From Deltaproteobacteria bacterium (GTDB taxonomy: Bacteria > Desulfobacterota > DSM-4660 > Desulfatiglandales > HGW-15), in contig JAGVAP010000079.1 of the NCBI GenBank assembly GCA_020060215.1, forward strand, positions 47,616-111,615: DNA of 64,000 nucleotides, given 5' to 3'. Below the pieces are notes generated by a model that worked only from the letters and a program-made list of their open reading frames with translations, had not been told where the DNA came from and searched no databases. This document shows positions 41,515-51,413 of the stretch, in pieces. A program made the translations under genes and the position numbers. Position 1 is the stretch's first letter. Each line of letters begins with the position of its first letter.

Positions 41515-43185
41515 TCATGCGTGATGACCGATCGATCCCTCCCACTTGCCCTTTTCCAGTCTTTTCCTCTCTTCCGCTCTCACCTCTCTTCTCAGAATTT
41601 TGCCCACTTTGGACTTGGGAAGCATGTCTCGAAATTCGATGTAATGCGGAATCTTGTACGCTGCCAGTCTCCGGCGGCACCACCGGATGAGGTCATAACC
41701 CGTCATACCCTTGACGTCTTGCTTGAGAACCACGAAAGCCTTAATGCGGTTGCCCACCGTTTCATCGGGGATGCCCACAACACAGGCTGCCACTACGGCC
41801 GGGTGTTCCAGGAGCTCTGCCTCAATCTCTGAGGCGGAAACCCGGTACCCCTTGTGCTTGATCGTGTCCACGGTACGATCTACGAAGTAGAGGTAACCCT
41901 CGCGATCCATGGTGACCACATCGCTCGTTCGGTACCATAGCCTGTCACCAGAAAGGACAAAGGCCTCCTGCGTCTCCTCGGGTTTGTTCCAGTACGAACA
42001 GACCATGGGGTCGGAGTTCACCATGGCTTCTCCGGGTGTTCCAAGAGGCACGTCTACCAGGGTTTCCGGGTCCACGACCCTCACCTGCTTGCCAGGGAGC
42101 ACCTGTCCCATGGCTTGGGGAGGATTGTTTTTCCCCGGGCAACTGAGGGAAACCCCGCCTACCGTCTCGGTCGCACCATACCCCTGGTAGATGGGAACGC
42201 CAAATCGCTCCTGCCACCTCCTTCCTACCTCGACGGGCAGGATATCGCCCCCTGTGAAGCAGTAGGAAAGAGAGCGCAGATCGTAGAAATCCAGGCGATC
42301 GTGATCCAAGATCATCCTATACAGGGCCGGCACACCGATGATGGAAATGGCACGGTGTCTCTGAACAGCGCGGAGCAGGCCGTCCAGGTTCATCCGGGGC
42401 AGAAGGATCACCGTATCGCCCGACAGGCATAGGGAACCCATCCCGAAAACCTGTCCAAGAATGTGAAAAAGGGGAGCCCCTTGCACCACCACATTCCTGC
42501 CCCAGGGGATGAGGGACTCCTGCACCTTGAGTTGCTGAAAGGAGGATTTCAGAAAGAGCTTCTGGGTGATGGGGACCCCTTTGGGGGATTTGGTAGTCCC
42601 TCCAGTGTACAGAAGGAGGGCGAGGTCTTCGCCGCATATCCGGAACTCCGGCGCAGCACCTGCCGAAAACTCGATGGTCTTTCCAAAGGGCATGCTGTCC
42701 CGGCGGGCAGCCACCTTTCCACGGGGAATTCTGTCGAGGAGAAGACCGAACCCCCTTTTCCACCAAGGAAGCAGGTCCGCCACATTGGTGTGAATCACGG
42801 TCTTGATTCCCGTCTTGGGCAGGGCCCGGACGACATACCCGAAGTTCGTATCCGTACAGATGATGGCCCTAGATTGGCTGTCCGTGGCGATGTATTCCAA
42901 ATCATGTTGCGTGTAAATGGGGGTGATGGGCACGGCCGTTGCTCCCATGGCCAGGGTTCCCAGCCAGGCAACAACCCACTGCGGGGTGTTGGGGAGGTAG
43001 AGGATGACTCGATCCCCCCGGCGGACCCCCAGACCAGTGAGCGCTTGTGCAAAGGATAGGCTCCAGAGCAGAATCTGCTCGTAGGAATACCGGGTTCCAA
43101 GATAGAGAAGAGCGGGCTTCTGCCCGGCCTTCTCCACCTGCTTTTGGAAGGCATCCGCCACAGTGACAAAGCCGCAGTCGTTCAT
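41515..43185 (-). CDS. AMP-dependent aryl/acyl-CoA ligase (module 1)
   Basis: A 556-residue adenylate-forming ligase: P-loop YTGGTTKSPKGVP, GYGATETVGG, hinge YRTSDVVTMDREGYLYFVDR, KGYRVSASEIE and catalytic Lys in KSKVGKILRREV. Start ATG 43185 follows GGGAGGGAC. It is the sixth and last gene of a livK-H-M-G-F-ligase operon; the same order is repeated next door with a paralogous ligase at 48229. Coupling a branched-chain-type ABC importer with a ligase suggests uptake and immediate CoA activation of one aromatic or alicyclic acid. Substrate not readable from sequence. Confidence 0.9.
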   Translation of the reverse strand: MNDCGFVTVADAFQKQVEKAGQKPALLYLGTRYSYEQILLWSLSFAQALTGLGVRRGDRVILYLPNTPQWVVAWLGTLAMGATAVPITPIYTQHDLEYIATDSQSRAIICTDTNFGYVVRALPKTGIKTVIHTNVADLLPWWKRGFGLLLDRIPRGKVAARRDSMPFGKTIEFSAGAAPEFRICGEDLALLLYTGGTTKSPKGVPITQKLFLKSSFQQLKVQESLIPWGRNVVVQGAPLFHILGQVFGMGSLCLSGDTVILLPRMNLDGLLRAVQRHRAISIIGVPALYRMILDHDRLDFYDLRSLSYCFTGGDILPVEVGRRWQERFGVPIYQGYGATETVGGVSLSCPGKNNPPQAMGQVLPGKQVRVVDPETLVDVPLGTPGEAMVNSDPMVCSYWNKPEETQEAFVLSGDRLWYRTSDVVTMDREGYLYFVDRTVDTIKHKGYRVSASEIEAELLEHPAVVAACVVGIPDETVGNRIKAFVVLKQDVKGMTGYDLIRWCRRRLAAYKIPHYIEFRDMLPKSKVGKILRREVRAEERKRLEKGKWEGSIGHHA

Positions 43186-43213
43186 GTCCCTCCCATTTCC
43201 TTCCTGGCCACCC

Positions 43214-43960
43214 TCATACGCCGAAGTAGGCGGCCCTCACCTCGGGGTTCTCCATAAGCTCGGTCCCTTTTCCACCTAGGGTGAGCATCCCGTTTTCAAT
43301 CACATAAGCATAGTCCAGGCGCGGAAGAACGGGCCGGGCGAACTGCTCGGTAAGAAGGATCGTGATGCCCGTCTCATCACGGATGCGGATGATCGCCTCC
43401 ACCAGGTTCTTCTGAATGAGAGGGCTCAAACCGAGCAAAGGCTCATCCAGAAGCAGCAGCTGCGGATGGGCCACCAGCGCCATTCCGATGGAGAGCATTT
43501 GCTGCTCTCCCCCGCTGAGAAACCCCGCCCTCTTTCCCCTATTGCTGCGGAGGTTCGGGAAAAGCCCGAAGACGAAGTCCATGGTTTCCCTTGTTTCGGA
43601 ACGGGGACGCAAGTAGCCTGCGATTCGGAGGTTCTCCACCACGTCGCTTTCCGGGAACACAGGATGCCTCTCCCTACAGAGGACGATGCCTTCACCAACC
43701 CTGGCAGAGGGTTTGAGCTGAGTGATATCCTTTCCCCGGTAGTGGATGCCCCCCAGGACCGTGATTCGCTCCCCTCCGCGACGCTCCTCCTTGACTTTCA
43801 TGTCCAAGATGAGGCCGGAGATCGCATTCATGAGGGTAGTCTTTCCCGCGCTGTTGGAGCCGATGACTCCGCGGAATTCCTTTTCCTTCAGATCCATGCT
43901 GAAGTCGTTGAGGGCCAGAGCATTCTCGAAGAAGACCATGAGGCTTCGCACCTGCAGCAC
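43214..43960 (-). CDS. livF: Branched-chain-type ABC transporter ATPase (module 1)
   Basis: A 248-residue ATPase with Walker A GSNSAGKTT, signature LSGGEQQMLSIG, Walker B LLLLDEPLLGLSP and the H-loop position occupied by Gln-Phe (TEQFA). It lacks the LivG-type C-terminal extension. Start is a GTG at 43960, seven bases after AGGAGG, which matches the N-terminus of the paralog at 50651; no ATG is available upstream with sense. Energises uptake with LivG. Confidence 0.9.
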   Translation of the reverse strand: MLQVRSLMVFFENALALNDFSMDLKEKEFRGVIGSNSAGKTTLMNAISGLILDMKVKEERRGGERITVLGGIHYRGKDITQLKPSARVGEGIVLCRERHPVFPESDVVENLRIAGYLRPRSETRETMDFVFGLFPNLRSNRGKRAGFLSGGEQQMLSIGMALVAHPQLLLLDEPLLGLSPLIQKNLVEAIIRIRDETGITILLTEQFARPVLPRLDYAYVIENGMLTLGGKGTELMENPEVRAAYFGV

Positions 43961-43971
43961 CGGTACACCTC

Positions 43972-44721
43972 CTATTCCGTTCCCAGATAGGCCTCTTTGA
44001 CTTCCCTGGTCTCCATCACCTCTCCGGGGGTCCCTTCGGCGATTTTCCTCCCATGGTTGAGCACAATGACGCGGTCCACGATTCTGAACAGCTCCCGGAG
44101 ACGGTGTTCGATCATGATCAGGGTTCTCCCCTCCGCCTGGATCTTTTCGATCATCGGGACAGTGCCGGAAACCTCGGCCAGGGACAACCCCGAGAAGAGT
44201 TCGTCCAGGACGATCAGGTCGGGACTCATGGCCAGACATCTGGCCAGTTCGAGTCTCTTGAGATAGCCGTGGGGCAGAGCGCTGGCGGGTTTGAAGGGGA
44301 CGTGGGAGTCCCTCTCGAATCCGACCTCCTCCAGGAGGTCTATGGCCATGGCATCCCGGTCCCCACATTTGCCGCCCGTCTGGCGCTTCACCCTCGGGGA
44401 GAACAAGGGGATGACCAGGTTCTTGAAGGCAGGGAGACGGTAGAAGGGGCGGGACATTTGAAAGGTTCTGGAAAGACCCGACCGGGCGATTCGGTGGGGC
44501 GCCATGCCTGTGATGTGCTTGTCCTTGAAAAGGACAGCCCCTTTATCGGGCCGGGTGAATCCCGTGATCAGGTTAACGAGGGTGGTCTTTCCCGATCCAT
44601 TGGGGCCTATGATTCCGAGGGACTCCCCCTTCCTGAGATCGAAGGAAAGACGGTCGATGGCCCGGACTCCTCCGAAACTCTTTGTCAGGCGCTCTACCTG
44701 GAGGATGAATGGTCCGGTCAT
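43972..44721 (-). CDS. livG: Branched-chain-type ABC transporter ATPase (module 1)
   Basis: A 249-residue ATPase: Walker A GPNGSGKTT, Walker B LIVLDELFSGLS and MIEHRLRELF with the switch His. The signature region reads LPHGYLKRLELARCLA instead of the standard LSGGQ-type sequence (Gly-Tyr-Leu-Lys-Arg), as in its paralog; this is common in LivG relatives for aromatic acids. The start is ATG 44721, 10 bases after GGAGG. Confidence 0.9.
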   Translation of the reverse strand: MTGPFILQVERLTKSFGGVRAIDRLSFDLRKGESLGIIGPNGSGKTTLVNLITGFTRPDKGAVLFKDKHITGMAPHRIARSGLSRTFQMSRPFYRLPAFKNLVIPLFSPRVKRQTGGKCGDRDAMAIDLLEEVGFERDSHVPFKPASALPHGYLKRLELARCLAMSPDLIVLDELFSGLSLAEVSGTVPMIEKIQAEGRTLIMIEHRLRELFRIVDRVIVLNHGRKIAEGTPGEVMETREVKEAYLGTE

Positions 44722-44726
44722 GGATT

Positions 44727-45743
44727 TCAGGCCTCCACCTTGACCCATCTTTCGAACTGATTGTACTTGCGCTGAAGGTACGGGAGAATCCCTTCCGGGA
44801 TGGCTACGATGAAAATGACGAGGAAGAGGCCGTAGACTACGATGCGGAGCGCTCCGAGGCCTCTCAGGATCTCGGAGAGCGGAACGAGAATAAAGGCCCC
44901 GAGGGCGGGGCCGGCCAGAGTGCCCATGCCGCCCACCACTGCGGAGGCAATGGGCAGAATGGAATAGTCCAAGGCGAAAACCGGCATGCCAACGAACATG
45001 TAAGCGTGGGTCATGACTGCGCCGGCAAAAGCCCCGGCCGAGCCGGCGATGAAAAGCGCCTGAGCCTTGTACCAGATAATGTCGATGCCTGCGCTGATCA
45101 CCGCCCGGTCATTGTCCCGTATCCCCTGGAGCACCAGCCCGTAGTCCGTGCCCATGATGCGACGAAAGCCGAAGAGCACGATAATGAAAGAACCGAGACT
45201 GATCGCCAGCACTTCCCCGTTGTCGTGGAAGGTCGCCAGTCCGCTGAAGCCCTCGGTTCCGCCCAGGATCTTTGTCGCTTCGATCATCCGCACGAGCGCC
45301 AGAGGGAGCACTAGGGTCACCATGGCGAAGTAGATCCCCCTGAGTCTCAGGACCGGCAGCAACAACAGGGTGCAGAGTGCCCCCCCTACAACGGTCGCGA
45401 TGGGGATGGTCAACCAGTACGGCCAGCCCCAGAAGTGATTCAAGGAGCCGGCCACGTAAGCCCCCATTCCAAAAAACAGGGCTTGCCCTAGAGAGACGAG
45501 GCCGGTGCTGACGAGGAGATCCCAGCTCATGGCCAGGATGCCGAACATGGCCGTAGAGACTAGAACCCTCTTCCAGTAGGGGGTGGCGAAAAGAAGGAAA
45601 AGGACGACGGCCAGAAAGGGAAGTACACGCGGCGCCAGAAGGTAGAGCATCTCGAACCAGGAACTAAGGGCGAAGATGTCTTCGGATCGGGCCTTGACGC
45701 ACCGGTCCAGACGTTCCTTGCGCATTCCGGCCGGGTTGCTCAA
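44727..45743 (-). CDS. livM: Branched-chain-type ABC transporter permease (module 1)
   Basis: A 338-residue integral membrane permease with about ten hydrophobic segments and the LivM signature region (IRDNDRAVISAGID, GMGTLAGPALGAF). The start is a TTG at 45743 that overlaps the livH stop codon (TTGA), with GGAGG seven bases upstream; the paralog at 52427 also begins with TTG. An ATG at 45725 lacks a ribosome site. The long upstream frame to 46025 is a shadow of livH. Confidence 0.9.
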   Translation of the reverse strand: MSNPAGMRKERLDRCVKARSEDIFALSSWFEMLYLLAPRVLPFLAVVLFLLFATPYWKRVLVSTAMFGILAMSWDLLVSTGLVSLGQALFFGMGAYVAGSLNHFWGWPYWLTIPIATVVGGALCTLLLLPVLRLRGIYFAMVTLVLPLALVRMIEATKILGGTEGFSGLATFHDNGEVLAISLGSFIIVLFGFRRIMGTDYGLVLQGIRDNDRAVISAGIDIIWYKAQALFIAGSAGAFAGAVMTHAYMFVGMPVFALDYSILPIASAVVGGMGTLAGPALGAFILVPLSEILRGLGALRIVVYGLFLVIFIVAIPEGILPYLQRKYNQFERWVKVEA

Positions 45744-46612
45744 ATCCTCTCCTCCAGCTCTTTTTGTCTGCCGAAAAGCCCGGACGGTCGTACGGCCAGG
45801 ATTCCGAGAATGGCCACGAGGGTGACGATCATCATCCAATGGCTTCCGAGGTACATGGCCGTGAAGGTCTGTGCGATGCCGAGGATGAAACTGGCCACGA
45901 TGACTCCTGCCGAACTCCCCAGCCCCCCCACGATGCAGACGGCAAGGGCTTTTAGCAGGACATCGTATCCCGCATCCACGGAAATGGTGCCCAGGGGCAG
46001 CACGAGAACGGCGGACAAGGCGCATAGCCCTCCACCGAAGGCCATGGAATAGGCGGCAATGCGATCCGAGTCAATGCCGAAGCAGAGCGCCGTCCTTTCG
46101 TCCTGAGCGATGCCTCGGAAGGCGAGTCCCGTACGGGTATGGTGGATGAAAACCCACAGCCCGGCAGTGAGCATCACACCCACAACCACGATGAGCGTTC
46201 TCTGGAGGTCAAGGTAGACCGGGCCCAGTGGAAAGCTTCCGGAAATGAATACCGGGAGGGAGTACTTGAACTCCGCAAAACCGAGGTACCGAAAAAACTC
46301 CACAATGGCCAGCCCGACCCCGAAAGTGGCAATGACCTCGGAAATGGGCATCCCTTTCACCCGAATCAGGAAAAGGCGGTACAGGAACCCACCGACGGCG
46401 CCTGTGCAGAGCACCATCATCGGCACTGCGGCAAACAGAGGCACATCGAGGAAGTGGAGAATGAGCCACACCCCGAACCCGGCCAGGATGTACAGGGCCC
46501 CATAAGCGAAATTGGCGATGCCGCTGATGCCAAAGGTGATATTGAAGCCGAGAGCGACAATCGCAAGGATAACCGAATTTACGATTCCGTATACGAGAGT
46601 ACCGACCAGCAT
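45740..46612 (-). CDS. livH: Branched-chain-type ABC transporter permease (module 1)
   Basis: A 290-residue permease with about eight hydrophobic helices and the LivH landmarks GLAFRGIAQDERTA and CIVGGLGSSAGVIVAS, and a C-terminal LFGRQKELEERI. It forms the membrane channel with LivM. Start ATG 46612. Confidence 0.92.
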   Translation of the reverse strand: MLVGTLVYGIVNSVILAIVALGFNITFGISGIANFAYGALYILAGFGVWLILHFLDVPLFAAVPMMVLCTGAVGGFLYRLFLIRVKGMPISEVIATFGVGLAIVEFFRYLGFAEFKYSLPVFISGSFPLGPVYLDLQRTLIVVVGVMLTAGLWVFIHHTRTGLAFRGIAQDERTALCFGIDSDRIAAYSMAFGGGLCALSAVLVLPLGTISVDAGYDVLLKALAVCIVGGLGSSAGVIVASFILGIAQTFTAMYLGSHWMMIVTLVAILGILAVRPSGLFGRQKELEERI

Positions 46613-46676
46613 GACGCGAGGGCTCCCGTTTAGCAGGAGAGGGCGAAGCCCGAAGACCTCCGCTCTTTCTCCGACG

Positions 46677-47957
46677 CTACTTGGCCGCCTTCATCCACGG
46701 AGGAAGGAGGATCCGGTCATCCGCGATGGATTCGGGAAAGACGATGACCCGCTTGCCCCCCTCGCGCCACTGCATCATTCCGCCCACCGCGCTCTGCGCA
46801 GGGTCCATCCCGAAGACCGCCTGATGGCCCTCGTCGAATTTGATCCTTCCGATGGTCCCCACCCTATCTGTCATGGCAATTGCCTCCGCGACCGCATCCC
46901 CATCCAAGGTCCCGGCCTTCTCGATGGCCTCAGCCAGGATGTAGACGGACTCGTAGGAGGGGGCAGGGCCGTGCTGCTCCTGGACTTCGGCGTTCCACCG
47001 CTTCCTGTAATTCTCGAAATACCGGACCGAGGCCGGCAGTTTCGGCGCCGGAATATTCCCCACTTCAAAAAACATGTTCGTCACACCGACGATTTTTCCC
47101 TCGAACGCCTTCCAGGCCTCCGAGCCGGCGAGAGGAACGATGATCCCTGCAAAGAGAGCCGGGACTTTCATGCTCTGCCACTGCTTGACCAAGATCCCCG
47201 CCTCGGGCATATCGAAGATAGGCAGGATCACCTGGGTGCCTGCCGCCTGCGCTTTCATGAGGCCTACGGAGAAATCCGAGGCGCCCGTGGGGTACGCTTC
47301 GGTTCCCAGAACGGTCCATCCGGATTTTGGAAGAGCGCCCGCAAAGGCCGCTGCAGCGCCTCTGGCCCAGAGAACATCCTGGTGCATGATGAAGACTTTG
47401 TCGAACCCGAAGGAGTCCTTGAGCTTCTTCATGATGCCCATCTGGTATCCGGCAAAATACTTTACATTGATCCCCGTCCGGAAAATGTATTTGTATTTTG
47501 TGGGGTCCTGCTTGATCTTTTCTTCCGAGGCCGGAGTCATGGCAATGGTCCCCAGCATGGGCACCTTTTGTTTGGAAAGGATATCCATCCCTGCAAGGAG
47601 CGCCTCGGAACGAAAGAAGCCGACCACAATCGCGTGCGCCTTCTTGTCCATGATGATCTTCTCCAACCCCAGCAGGGCCTCCGGAACAGGCACCCCAGGG
47701 GAGGCATCCCTGATGTCGATCGACTCCACATGGAGTTTCCGCTTTGACCCCTTTACATGTACTCCGCCCCGGGCGTTGATTTCCTCCGTGGCCATGATGA
47801 CGCTGTTCAAGGCCTCCTTACCTGCGGTGGTGCCAAGGGAGGTAGGTACTCCGATCACCACAGGCTCCTGAGCGCGGGCAGTAGCCAAATGAGGCGCAGA
47901 AGGCAATAGAAGCGCAACACAGGTCGACACCATGCAGATGACTCCGAGCGGTTTCAT
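46677..47957 (-). CDS. livK: Branched-chain-type ABC transporter substrate-binding protein (module 1)
   Basis: A 426-residue periplasmic binding protein of the Leu/Ile/Val-binding family, with a signal peptide (MKPLGVICMVSTCVALLL, cleavage after about ATARA). The mature part starts VVIGVPTSLGTTAG and has the two-lobe plan. Start ATG 47957 follows AGGAGG by six bases; the frame to 48038 would bury the signal peptide. It is the first gene behind operator 48076. The ligand is presumably an aromatic acid because of the linked ligase. Confidence 0.91.
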   Translation of the reverse strand: MKPLGVICMVSTCVALLLPSAPHLATARAQEPVVIGVPTSLGTTAGKEALNSVIMATEEINARGGVHVKGSKRKLHVESIDIRDASPGVPVPEALLGLEKIIMDKKAHAIVVGFFRSEALLAGMDILSKQKVPMLGTIAMTPASEEKIKQDPTKYKYIFRTGINVKYFAGYQMGIMKKLKDSFGFDKVFIMHQDVLWARGAAAAFAGALPKSGWTVLGTEAYPTGASDFSVGLMKAQAAGTQVILPIFDMPEAGILVKQWQSMKVPALFAGIIVPLAGSEAWKAFEGKIVGVTNMFFEVGNIPAPKLPASVRYFENYRKRWNAEVQEQHGPAPSYESVYILAEAIEKAGTLDGDAVAEAIAMTDRVGTIGRIKFDEGHQAVFGMDPAQSAVGGMMQWREGGKRVIVFPESIADDRILLPPWMKAAK

Positions 47958-48075
47958 GTCGGTCCTCCTCACTGTGTAAAGGGGTTTGACGGCGGCGCTC
48001 GCATCCTTCGTGGACATGGACGGAGCCTCTCGAACCATTTGAGCAAGGCTGGAAAATGGTTTGGGAAAGCCAAGA

Positions 48076-48087
48076 ACGAATGTTCGT
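48076..48087 (-). promoter_or_regulatory. TetR operator before transporter module 1
   Basis: Perfect palindrome ACGAATGTTCGT followed by TTTTTA, 119 bases before livK. A minus-strand TTGACA lies at 48129-48134, too far for the standard 17-base spacing; the -10 region (CTAAAA next to the operator) is as at other sites. The exact -35 box is uncertain. Confidence 0.8.
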
Positions 48088-48228
48088 TTTTAGGATATAC
48101 CCTGTTTCGTAGACGAAAGCCTTGGGCTTGTCAAGAAAAAAGTCACCATCAATCGGCGCAGCGTCTTTGTTCAGTTGACTGAGCGATGAAAAAGGGTGGA
48201 GGGCTTGCTCCAAGGGGATACTTTCCAA

Positions 48229-49875
48229 TCATGTCTTCAATCGCCTGCGCTCTTCGTCACGCACCTCCCGCCTCAAAAGCTTTCCCACCTTTGATTTCGG
48301 GAGCATGTCCCGGAATTCAATATAATGGGGGACCTTGTAGGTGGCCAGCCTCTCCCTGCAGGATTTGATCAGGTCCGTCCCGCTCAGGCCCCGCACGCCT
48401 TCCCGGACGACCACGATCGCCTTGATCCGCTCGCCCACCTTCGGATCGGGCACGCCGATCACGCATGCCCCGACCACGCCGGGATGATCCTGGAGGACCG
48501 CCTCGATCTCCGAGCATGAGATCCTGTACCCCTTGTATTTGATGATATCCGCGCCCCGGTCGACATAAGCAAGCTGCCCGTCATCCCTGATCTGAACCAG
48601 GTCCCTCATCCTGTAGTAAAGCGTGCCTTCCATCTCCACGAAGGCGGCAGCAGTCTCCTCCGGTTTGTTCCAGTAGCTCCGGATCATGCAGTCCGACGAA
48701 ACCAGTAACTCCCCGGTGCAGTTGGCTGCAACGGGCTGCAGCGAATCGGGGTCGGCGACCCGAGTCTTCAGGGACGGGAGAGGGAAACCCAGCACCCCGG
48801 GCCTGGGAGGCTCCTTCAAGGGGCTGAAGGCCACGAACCCGGTCTCCGTAGACCCGAAGTTCTGGTAGATGGGGATCTTGAACTTCCTCTCCCAGCGGTG
48901 GAACAGTTCCTCGGGCAGCACGTCCCCCCCGCACCAGCAGTATCGCAGCGAGCGCAGGGAGTAGGAATTCAGCCGGTCGTTCTCCAGGATCATCCGGTAG
49001 AGGGTGGGGACCCCTGCCAGCAGGTTCACCTTGTGACGTTCGATGGCCTTCAGGGTCGCATCCACCTGGGGCGCAGGCATCAAAACCGTGGTATTGCCCA
49101 GGCTCAGGCCCAGGGACAGGAACGTCATCTTCCCCATGATATGGAAGAGAGGGTTCACCATGATCAGGACCCCCTCTCCCGGCTCGATGAACCCCTGAAC
49201 CACACCATGGTAGTCCTTCATCATGCGGTTCATGAAGGCGTGGGTACCGGGCACCCCTTTGGGCGGACCGGTGGTGCCCCCGGTGTACAGGATGTATGCG
49301 AGGCTCTCAGAGGGGTTGATGTTCGGCTCGGGAGCTTGGGGTCCGGCCTCCCTCAGCAATTTTACGAAGGAGTGCACATGCTCCCCCCGCTTCACCTGGC
49401 CACGGGGAATCCGGTCGAACAGGAATCCGACCGTTCTTTTCCACAAGGGGAGCAGGTCGGCAATGTTGGTGAAGATGATCCTCTTGAGCGGGGTCTTGGG
49501 AAGGACCTCCTCGATGTAGGAGATGTTGGTGTCCTGGCAAATGACCGTCTCCGCGCCCGAATCGTTGATCATGTACGTGATCTCATTGGGGGTGTAGAGG
49601 GGAGAGACCGGGACGGCCACCGCCCCCATTCTGAGGATGGATAGGTAGGCGACGACCCACTGGGTGCAGTTCGAAAGGTAGAGGAAGACACGATCCCCGG
49701 AGCGCACACCCAGCCCGTAGAGAGCCGCTGAGAATCTCCGGCTCAGTTCCTGCAGCCTGCGATAGGAATACGGCTCCCCCAGAAAGATGAGGGCGCTCTT
49801 CTGAGGCAGCCTGCGGCAGTTTTCCTCGAAGTCGGACAATGCGGATCGGTTCAGATCCGAAATGAGCGTGACCAT
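48229..49875 (-). CDS. AMP-dependent aryl/acyl-CoA ligase (module 2)
   Basis: A 548-residue paralog of the ligase at 41515: YTGGTTGPPKGVP, NFGSTETGF, YRMRDLVQIRDDGQLAYVDR, KGYRISCSEIE and the catalytic Lys in KSKVGKLLRREV. Start is ATG 49875 with GGAG eight bases upstream; a GTG at 49908 overlaps the livF stop (GTGA) but has no ribosome site. Last gene of module 2. Differences in the adenine-pocket region suggest a different acid from module 1. Confidence 0.9.
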   Translation of the reverse strand: MVTLISDLNRSALSDFEENCRRLPQKSALIFLGEPYSYRRLQELSRRFSAALYGLGVRSGDRVFLYLSNCTQWVVAYLSILRMGAVAVPVSPLYTPNEITYMINDSGAETVICQDTNISYIEEVLPKTPLKRIIFTNIADLLPLWKRTVGFLFDRIPRGQVKRGEHVHSFVKLLREAGPQAPEPNINPSESLAYILYTGGTTGPPKGVPGTHAFMNRMMKDYHGVVQGFIEPGEGVLIMVNPLFHIMGKMTFLSLGLSLGNTTVLMPAPQVDATLKAIERHKVNLLAGVPTLYRMILENDRLNSYSLRSLRYCWCGGDVLPEELFHRWERKFKIPIYQNFGSTETGFVAFSPLKEPPRPGVLGFPLPSLKTRVADPDSLQPVAANCTGELLVSSDCMIRSYWNKPEETAAAFVEMEGTLYYRMRDLVQIRDDGQLAYVDRGADIIKYKGYRISCSEIEAVLQDHPGVVGACVIGVPDPKVGERIKAIVVVREGVRGLSGTDLIKSCRERLATYKVPHYIEFRDMLPKSKVGKLLRREVRDEERRRLKT

Positions 49876-49904
49876 CCTGCGATCTCCATGTCCAAGGGAA
49901 CCGC

Positions 49905-50651
49905 TCACATTCCAAAATAGGCGGCCTTGACGTCGGGATTCTCCAGGAGTTCTTCCTGGGTCCCGCTCAGGACCGCGCTCCCGTTCTCCAGGACATAACC
50001 GAAATCGACCATCGGCAGAATCGACCTGGCGTACTGCTCCGCAATGAGGGTGGTGATTGCCGTGTCCCTTGCGATATTCTGCACCCCCTCGACCAGCACC
50101 TCCTCCATCAGCGGGCTCAGCCCGAGAAGGGGCTCGTCCAGCAGCAGCAGTCTGGGTTGGGCCATCAGGGCCCGGCCGATGGCGAGCATCTGCTGTTCGC
50201 CCCCGCTCAAGAACCCGCCCTGTCTCCGGCTCAGTCGCTTGAGGGCGGGAAATAGGGCGAACACGTATTCCATCGTTTTCCTGGCCGCTGCCGGCTTGGC
50301 CAGGTACGCACCCATTTTCAGATTCTCGAGGACGCTGCTCTCGGCGAAGATCCTTCGCCGCTCCGGACAGAGCACGATCCCCTTCCCGGCCCTCTTGCTC
50401 GCCTTCATGCCGAGGATGCTCTCTCCCTCAAACGTTACTTCCCCCAGGATGGTGATTCTCTCTCCTCCCCGCATTGCCTGCTTTTTCTGGGTGTCGAGGA
50501 TGATTCCGGAAACGGTGTACATGAGGGTCGACTTCCCGGCGCTGTTGGAGCCAAATACCCCGGTAATGCTCTTTCCCCTGCAGGTCAGACTGACATTGTT
50601 GATCGCCACCCCGTTTTCGTAGAACACCATGAGGTTTCTGACCTCCAACAT
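49905..50651 (-). CDS. livF: Branched-chain-type ABC transporter ATPase (module 2)
   Basis: A 248-residue ATPase, the same length as the module 1 copy: Walker A GSNSAGKST, LSGGEQQMLAIG, LLLLDEPLLGLSP, AEQYA. Begins MLEVRNLMVFYENG, which supports the GTG start chosen for its paralog. Overlaps or abuts its neighbours by a few bases, as expected in an operon. Confidence 0.92.
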   Translation of the reverse strand: MLEVRNLMVFYENGVAINNVSLTCRGKSITGVFGSNSAGKSTLMYTVSGIILDTQKKQAMRGGERITILGEVTFEGESILGMKASKRAGKGIVLCPERRRIFAESSVLENLKMGAYLAKPAAARKTMEYVFALFPALKRLSRRQGGFLSGGEQQMLAIGRALMAQPRLLLLDEPLLGLSPLMEEVLVEGVQNIARDTAITTLIAEQYARSILPMVDFGYVLENGSAVLSGTQEELLENPDVKAAYFGM

Positions 50652-50655
50652 GGCC

Positions 50656-51411
<756 letters not shown>

Positions 51412-51413
51412 GA